Of a stretch of DNA of 64,000 bases, positions 59,422-64,000 are shown piece by piece. This DNA comes from Sinomicrobium oceani (lineage in GTDB: Bacteria > Bacteroidota > Bacteroidia > Flavobacteriales > Flavobacteriaceae): positions 248,001-312,000 of the forward strand of contig NZ_FPJE01000003.1 of NCBI RefSeq assembly GCF_900119185.1, written 5' to 3'. The notes beneath the pieces were generated by a model. It was given only the letters and a program-made list of their open reading frames with translations, made no database searches and was not told the origin of the DNA. The position numbers were made by a program, and so were the translations under genes. Positions within the stretch are counted from its first letter, which is position 1. Each line of letters begins with the position of its first letter.

Positions 59422-62400
59422 TTAGTTTGATGTCTTTAAGTAGTATTCCAGTTGATAGCGACTGTCCAGGTAGCTGCCAAATGTGTCCCATGAGTCTACC
59501 TCTATACGTATGGCATCCCGGATATTTTGAAGGAAAGTCACATAGTCGACAGCTCCTTCCCGATAGGCCGTAATGGCCCCTGATCGCTGTTCCTCTGCCA
59601 GCGGAAGTGCTTTATCACGGTAATATATCCAGGAATTATACCATTTCAAATACTGCTCTCTCATATTCTGATAGGCTGTATTTAACTCCAGTTGCGTTTG
59701 GCGAAAGTTTTGATCAGCTATATCCCGTTGAATTTTGGCAGACTGTGTCCTGCCTAGTTCCGGCCCGAAGAACAAGGGAATTTGAATACCCACCTGGTAG
59801 GCATAAAAACCAGACTGCCCGGAAATTTGCTGCCGGCTATACTGACCTTGTAATTGTGGAAGAAAGCGTGAACGCCTCTCCTTTACGGTAGCTTCTGCCA
59901 CCTCTACCCGCTGTTTTGAAACATTTAGCAAAGGATGGCTCATCAGTGAATCCGCCATATAATTTAATGGTTGATCCAACCGGCTGGCCGGAAAGTCCGG
60001 TACGGTAAACAGCGTATCATTGGCAAACCAGAGATTCAACCTCTGCAAAGCGCTCAGGTAATTGTGGCGGGCCTGATCTTTTTGTATCTGTACCTCGTTG
60101 GCCTGGTTGGACATGGCCAGGTATTCCAGTTTGGAGATGGCCTCCGTTTCCAACCTGATGCGGGCCGCCCGCTCAATATCTACAAAAATAGAATCGAGCC
60201 GTTCGTAGACCTGGTAAGTCTTTTTCGCAGCATAGACCATACCCCAGGCACGACTCACCTCACGCTCCAACTCTATCACCGAAAGGTCAAGGGCTGTTTC
60301 GGCCAGGGCCACCTGCTTTTTTTGGAGCCTGAGTTTTGGCACTATGCCAAAGATGTCTATTCGCTGCTGTTGAATACCGATTTGGGTATATATCCCATCC
60401 GAGCCATTGCCCACTTCTTCTTTCCCGGTAAATACCTGTGTACTTCCGAAATCCCAGGCGGTCTTTCTCAACACTTTCTGATTTTTGATCTCCAACCGGG
60501 CCGATTGTATTTTCGGGTAGCTCTCAATCGCTCGATTTTTGGCCTGCTCTAATGTAATTATGGATAAACTGTCTGGTTTCTGTTGTGCAAAAGTCATGGA
60601 AGGCAATCCCATAAGCCCACACATAACAAACAAGATCATTAAGTTAGTTTTGGGTGCCCGCAGCTTCTTTTTATCCTTTCTGCCTTCTACAAAAGTGTAA
60701 AGTACTGGCAGCACTACCAGCGTAAGCAATGTTGCAGTAAGCATACCGCCAATTACTACCGTTGCTAATGGCCGCTGCACCTCTGCTCCGGCAGATGCAG
60801 AAAAGGCCATAGGCAGAAATCCGAATATGTCTGTTGTTGCAGTCAGCATAATAGGTCTGATTCGTTCTTTTGTTCCTGTTAGAATTCTTTCTCTAATACT
60901 TGTCACGCCTTCTTCCTTCAATGAATTGAAGCGGTTGATCAGTACCAGGCCATTCAGCACAGCTACACCAAACAGTACAATGAAGCCTACGCCAGCTGAA
61001 ATACTAAAGGGCATACCTCGCATCCATAAGGCAAAAACTCCCCCGATAGCTGCCAGGGGGATAGCTATATAGATCATAATGGATTGAGAAAATGACTTTA
61101 GAGCAAAATAAAGCAGCACGAAGATCAGAAAGAGTGCTATGGGCACTACAATCATCAATCTGCTTTTCGCTCTTTGCAGGTTTTCAAATTCCCCACCATA
61201 CGTAATGTAGTAGCCTGGCGGCAAATCCAATTCGGCATCCAGCTTTTCCTGAATGTCGGTCACTACCGACTCTACGTCACGTCCTCTGGTGTTTACTCCT
61301 ACATAAGTTCGCCTGTAAGTATTGTCCCGCGAAATCTGCATTGGGCCCGGCACATAGCTGATATCCGCTACTTCTTTGATCGGCACTTGTGTCCTGTTTG
61401 GCAAGTCAATATACAGTGTGCGCAAATCCTCAATGCTTCGGCGATGATTTTCATCAAACCGAATGACCAGATCAAACCGCTTTTCTCCCTCAAAGATCAC
61501 CCCGGCCACCCCTCCGGCAAAGGCGGAACTTACATATTCATTGAGCTTTTGAATATCCAGTCCGTACTGGGCTATTTTATCCCGGTTGTAACGGACGGTC
61601 ATTTGGGGCAAACCGGAAGTACGCTCCGGGTTAACATCACCTGCTCCTGGTACGGTTTGAATGATAGCCGCCATCTCTTGTACTTTAGTGGTCAGAACTT
61701 CCAGATCTTCGCCATACAGTTTGACAGCTATATCTTCCCTTACGCCCTCAAGTAGTTCATTGAAACGCAATTCTACCGGTTGTGTAAAGACCAGGTTAAC
61801 ACCGGTAAGTTGTTGATCCAGCTTATTCTTGATCTTATCTATCAGTTCATCTTTTGACTCAGCAGAAACCCATTTGTCTTTATCTTTTTCCAAGATCAGG
61901 TACATATCGGCAATGTCCATCGGCATAGGGTCAGTCGGGATGTCTGCCACCCCAATTCGGGCGGTAACTGTTTTGATTTCTGGGAAGTTCTCGAGCAATA
62001 ACTTTTCAATTTTAATCGAAACGTCTTTTGATTCGCTCAGGGAACTTCCGGGCCGTATCAATGCCTGCATGGCAATGTCTCCCTCATCCAGTTGTGGTAC
62101 AAATTCACCACCCATTCTGGAAAAGGTATATCCTGCAATTCCCAAAAGAATGATCGCTACGATAATTACAATAGCTTTGAACCGAAGAGCACCTTTTAAT
62201 AGCGGTAGATATGCATTGTGAATTCCTCCAATGATCTTATCGCTTACTTTTTCCAGCCAGCGTTCAAACCTGCCAAACCAGTTCTTTTTGTTTTGGATCG
62301 GCTTCATAAAAAGGGCCGACATCATGGGTACATAAGTCAAACACAGAATGATAGCTCCTATCATGGCAAAACCGAAGGTGTAGGCCATTGGTTGGAACAT

Positions 62401-63819
62401 TTTGCCTTCCACGCCGGTAAGGAACAGGATCGGGGCAAAAACGATGAGTATGATGATTTGGCCAAAAAATGCAGAACTCATCATCGTGCTACCTGCATCA
62501 TAGGCCACCTCATCCATCACCCCCTGGTTGAACTTTATTTTCCCTGATCGGATACGCTTCTGGATTTCGTACACTGTACCTTCAATAATGATCACTGCCC
62601 CGTCAATAATGATCCCGAAATCAATGGCTCCCAGGCTCATCAGGTTGGCCCATACGTTAAATTGCTTCATCAAAATGAAGGCAAAGAGTAAAGAAAGAGG
62701 AATGGTGGTAGCCGTAATAATGCCTCCCCTTACACTTCCCAGTAAAATCACCAGTGCAAAAATCACGATCAAGGCTCCTTCGATCAGGTTGGTCTTTACC
62801 GTGTCGGTAGTCCTGGAAATCAGATCACTCCGATCGATAACCGTATTGATCGTTAGCCCTTTGGGAAGAGACTTTTCCACTTCTTCTATGCGTTCTTTTA
62901 CATTCTGTATGACTGCATTCGGGTTGGAACCCTTCAACATCATAATAATGCCACCGACTGCTTCTTTACCATCCTGCGTAAATGCTCCGTAGCGCACCTG
63001 GTGTCCGAAATGCACCTTTTCTGCCACATCACCGACAGTGACCGGGATGCCGTTTTCCGTTTTTATGACAATCTTCCGGATATCATCCAGGGATCGAACC
63101 AGGCCTTCACCTCTGATGAAGTTGGACATTCGGTTCTTTTCGATGTAAGCACCACCGGTATTCACATTATTTCTGGCGAGAGCTTCATACACCTGAGAAA
63201 TGCTTACATCCAGCGCATTCAATTTCTCGGGGTTGATGGCTACTTCATATTGCTTGATATAGCCTCCGAAAGAATTGACTTCAACCACCCCGTCAAGTAA
63301 TGTGAGTTGCCTTTTTACGATCCAGTCCTGAATTGTACGCAGCTCCATTGGGGAATACAGCGAGTCATAACCCTCCTGCGGCTGAATGGTGTATTCGTAG
63401 ATCTGGCCTAAACCTGTAGAAATGGGCCCCATGGTAGGGCTGCCAAATTTCTCAGGTATGATTTCCTGTAGTTCGTTCAGCTTTTCCTGTACCAGTTGCC
63501 GGGGTAAATACGTCCCCATATTATCTTCAAAAACAATAGTAACAACCGAAAGTCCAAACCTGGAAATGGAGCGAATTTCATCTACTCCCGGCAGGTTACC
63601 CATAGCCAGCTCCACCGGATAGGTGACAAATTGTTCTATGTCTTCAGTGGCCAGGTTGGGCGATACGGTGATCACCTGCACCTGGTTATTTGTAATATCG
63701 GGGACCGAGCCCAGATTGACCGTGGCCATGGAGTATATGCCCACTCCAATAAGCGCCAGGGTAAGCAAGCCCACGATAAATTTGTTCTTTATCGAAAAAG
63801 CAATGATTTTATTGATCAT
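59422..63819 (-). CDS. CusA/CzcA heavy-metal RND pump fused to TolC-like outer-membrane factor
   Basis: 1465 residues. Residues 1 to about 1045 are a complete heavy-metal RND pump with 12 membrane segments (first helix IAFSIKNKFIVGLLTLALIG; proton-relay helix LGAIDFGIIIDGAVIIIEG). From about 1085 to the end the protein is an outer-membrane factor of the CzcC type with its two helical halves (AKNRAIESYPKIQSARLEIK; LNTAYQNMREQYLKWYN). At the junction a signal-peptide-like stretch (about 1061-1076, ending SMTFAQQ) begins with Met1061 at 60637-60639. It extrudes metal ions to the outside. Such fusions are known in Bacteroidota. Confidence 0.93.
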   Translation of the reverse strand: MINKIIAFSIKNKFIVGLLTLALIGVGIYSMATVNLGSVPDITNNQVQVITVSPNLATEDIEQFVTYPVELAMGNLPGVDEIRSISRFGLSVVTIVFEDNMGTYLPRQLVQEKLNELQEIIPEKFGSPTMGPISTGLGQIYEYTIQPQEGYDSLYSPMELRTIQDWIVKRQLTLLDGVVEVNSFGGYIKQYEVAINPEKLNALDVSISQVYEALARNNVNTGGAYIEKNRMSNFIRGEGLVRSLDDIRKIVIKTENGIPVTVGDVAEKVHFGHQVRYGAFTQDGKEAVGGIIMMLKGSNPNAVIQNVKERIEEVEKSLPKGLTINTVIDRSDLISRTTDTVKTNLIEGALIVIFALVILLGSVRGGIITATTIPLSLLFAFILMKQFNVWANLMSLGAIDFGIIIDGAVIIIEGTVYEIQKRIRSGKIKFNQGVMDEVAYDAGSTMMSSAFFGQIIILIVFAPILFLTGVEGKMFQPMAYTFGFAMIGAIILCLTYVPMMSALFMKPIQNKKNWFGRFERWLEKVSDKIIGGIHNAYLPLLKGALRFKAIVIIVAIILLGIAGYTFSRMGGEFVPQLDEGDIAMQALIRPGSSLSESKDVSIKIEKLLLENFPEIKTVTARIGVADIPTDPMPMDIADMYLILEKDKDKWVSAESKDELIDKIKNKLDQQLTGVNLVFTQPVELRFNELLEGVREDIAVKLYGEDLEVLTTKVQEMAAIIQTVPGAGDVNPERTSGLPQMTVRYNRDKIAQYGLDIQKLNEYVSSAFAGGVAGVIFEGEKRFDLVIRFDENHRRSIEDLRTLYIDLPNRTQVPIKEVADISYVPGPMQISRDNTYRRTYVGVNTRGRDVESVVTDIQEKLDAELDLPPGYYITYGGEFENLQRAKSRLMIVVPIALFLIFVLLYFALKSFSQSIMIYIAIPLAAIGGVFALWMRGMPFSISAGVGFIVLFGVAVLNGLVLINRFNSLKEEGVTSIRERILTGTKERIRPIMLTATTDIFGFLPMAFSASAGAEVQRPLATVVIGGMLTATLLTLVVLPVLYTFVEGRKDKKKLRAPKTNLMILFVMCGLMGLPSMTFAQQKPDSLSIITLEQAKNRAIESYPKIQSARLEIKNQKVLRKTAWDFGSTQVFTGKEEVGNGSDGIYTQIGIQQQRIDIFGIVPKLRLQKKQVALAETALDLSVIELEREVSRAWGMVYAAKKTYQVYERLDSIFVDIERAARIRLETEAISKLEYLAMSNQANEVQIQKDQARHNYLSALQRLNLWFANDTLFTVPDFPASRLDQPLNYMADSLMSHPLLNVSKQRVEVAEATVKERRSRFLPQLQGQYSRQQISGQSGFYAYQVGIQIPLFFGPELGRTQSAKIQRDIADQNFRQTQLELNTAYQNMREQYLKWYNSWIYYRDKALPLAEEQRSGAITAYREGAVDYVTFLQNIRDAIRIEVDSWDTFGSYLDSRYQLEYYLKTSN

Positions 63820-63830
63820 ATAACTTTGAT

Positions 63831-64000
63831 TTATTTTATATGTTCAGAGAAGAAGTGATAAACACGTGTTATGATCCCCAGCAATAGAACCAGGCCTAAT
63901 ATCACAATCAAAAACCACTTTAACACTCGTATGAATGTGATTTTCTTTCTTCTCTTTTTCCTTTTTTTCTTTGTGTTTTTCTTTGATTTTTTCAATTTCT
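63831..64000 (-). CDS. Small membrane protein, C-terminal part; cut by window edge
   Basis: 56 codons visible. A very basic segment (KKNTKKKRKKRRKK) is followed by one membrane helix (LKWFLIVILGLVLLLGII) and ends VYHFFSEHIK. The stop lies 11 bp before the start codon of the pump gene, so it is the upstream gene of the same unit. The start lies beyond the edge. No family recognised. Confidence 0.55.
   Translation of the reverse strand, partial: KLKKSKKNTKKKRKKRRKKITFIRVLKWFLIVILGLVLLLGIITRVYHFFSEHIK

Noticed and set aside
1-64000. CRISPR arrays, tRNA and rRNA genes, integrase-bounded prophage
   Set aside because: No regularly spaced repeats, no cloverleaf or rRNA-like conserved segments, and no integrase or phage structural genes were seen while reading both strands.

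Overview
The window comes from a member of the Bacteroidota, most likely class Flavobacteriia. The evidence is a SusC/SusD pair driven by a hybrid two-component sensor, a carbamoyl-phosphate synthase large chain that stops before the allosteric domain, the gene content, and several promoters with the Bacteroidota pattern (TTG, 17-21 bp, TAnnTTTG) instead of -35/-10 boxes. No tRNA, rRNA or CRISPR array was seen. All assignments were made by reading the sequence; no database search was run.

Region 1 (1-31 kb) is mostly chromosomal housekeeping: an S9 peptidase (cut by the left edge), mtaB, a class B1 metallo-beta-lactamase lipoprotein, an alpha/beta hydrolase, a lytic transglycosylase, rpmH, carB, two separated histidine-degradation genes (formimidoylglutamase-like and hutI), fumC, an M14 carboxypeptidase, a Bcr/CflA-type exporter, uvrA, an ECF sigma factor followed by a 47-residue protein, a cysteine-free endonuclease III, a Bcp peroxiredoxin, an ABC-F protein and a Tat-exported Gfo/Idh/MocA oxidoreductase.

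Region 2 (31-45.6 kb) is a compact polysaccharide utilization locus: a divergent CBM6-containing surface lipoprotein, a 1382-residue hybrid two-component regulator, SusC, SusD, a GH2 enzyme and a GH5 lipoprotein. The susC promoter carries a tandem direct repeat, and an 11-bp motif (TTTTTACCCCT) recurs on both sides of the regulator gene. Just outside it, at 31.1-31.5 kb, lies a gene-free stretch with an operator-like palindrome, a consensus -7 box, a long RNA stem and a terminal hairpin.

Region 3 (46.4-54.5 kb) is AT-richer and looks acquired: small regulator/effector cassettes (ArsR-SRPBCC-DoxX-DUF1801, MarR-membrane protein, DinB, HxlR with a RibD-like reductase, CocE hydrolase, VOC protein) and a frameshifted IS481-family transposase relic. 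Region 4 (54.8-64 kb) is a heavy-metal resistance cluster, all on the minus strand: a small membrane protein (cut by the right edge), a CusA/CzcA pump fused to its TolC-like channel, the CusB adaptor, a PII-like protein without the uridylylated tyrosine, a Fur-family regulator, a conserved small protein with a Cys-Cys pair, and a Zn/Cd-type P1B ATPase. Together they would move metal from cytoplasm to periplasm and from periplasm to the outside.
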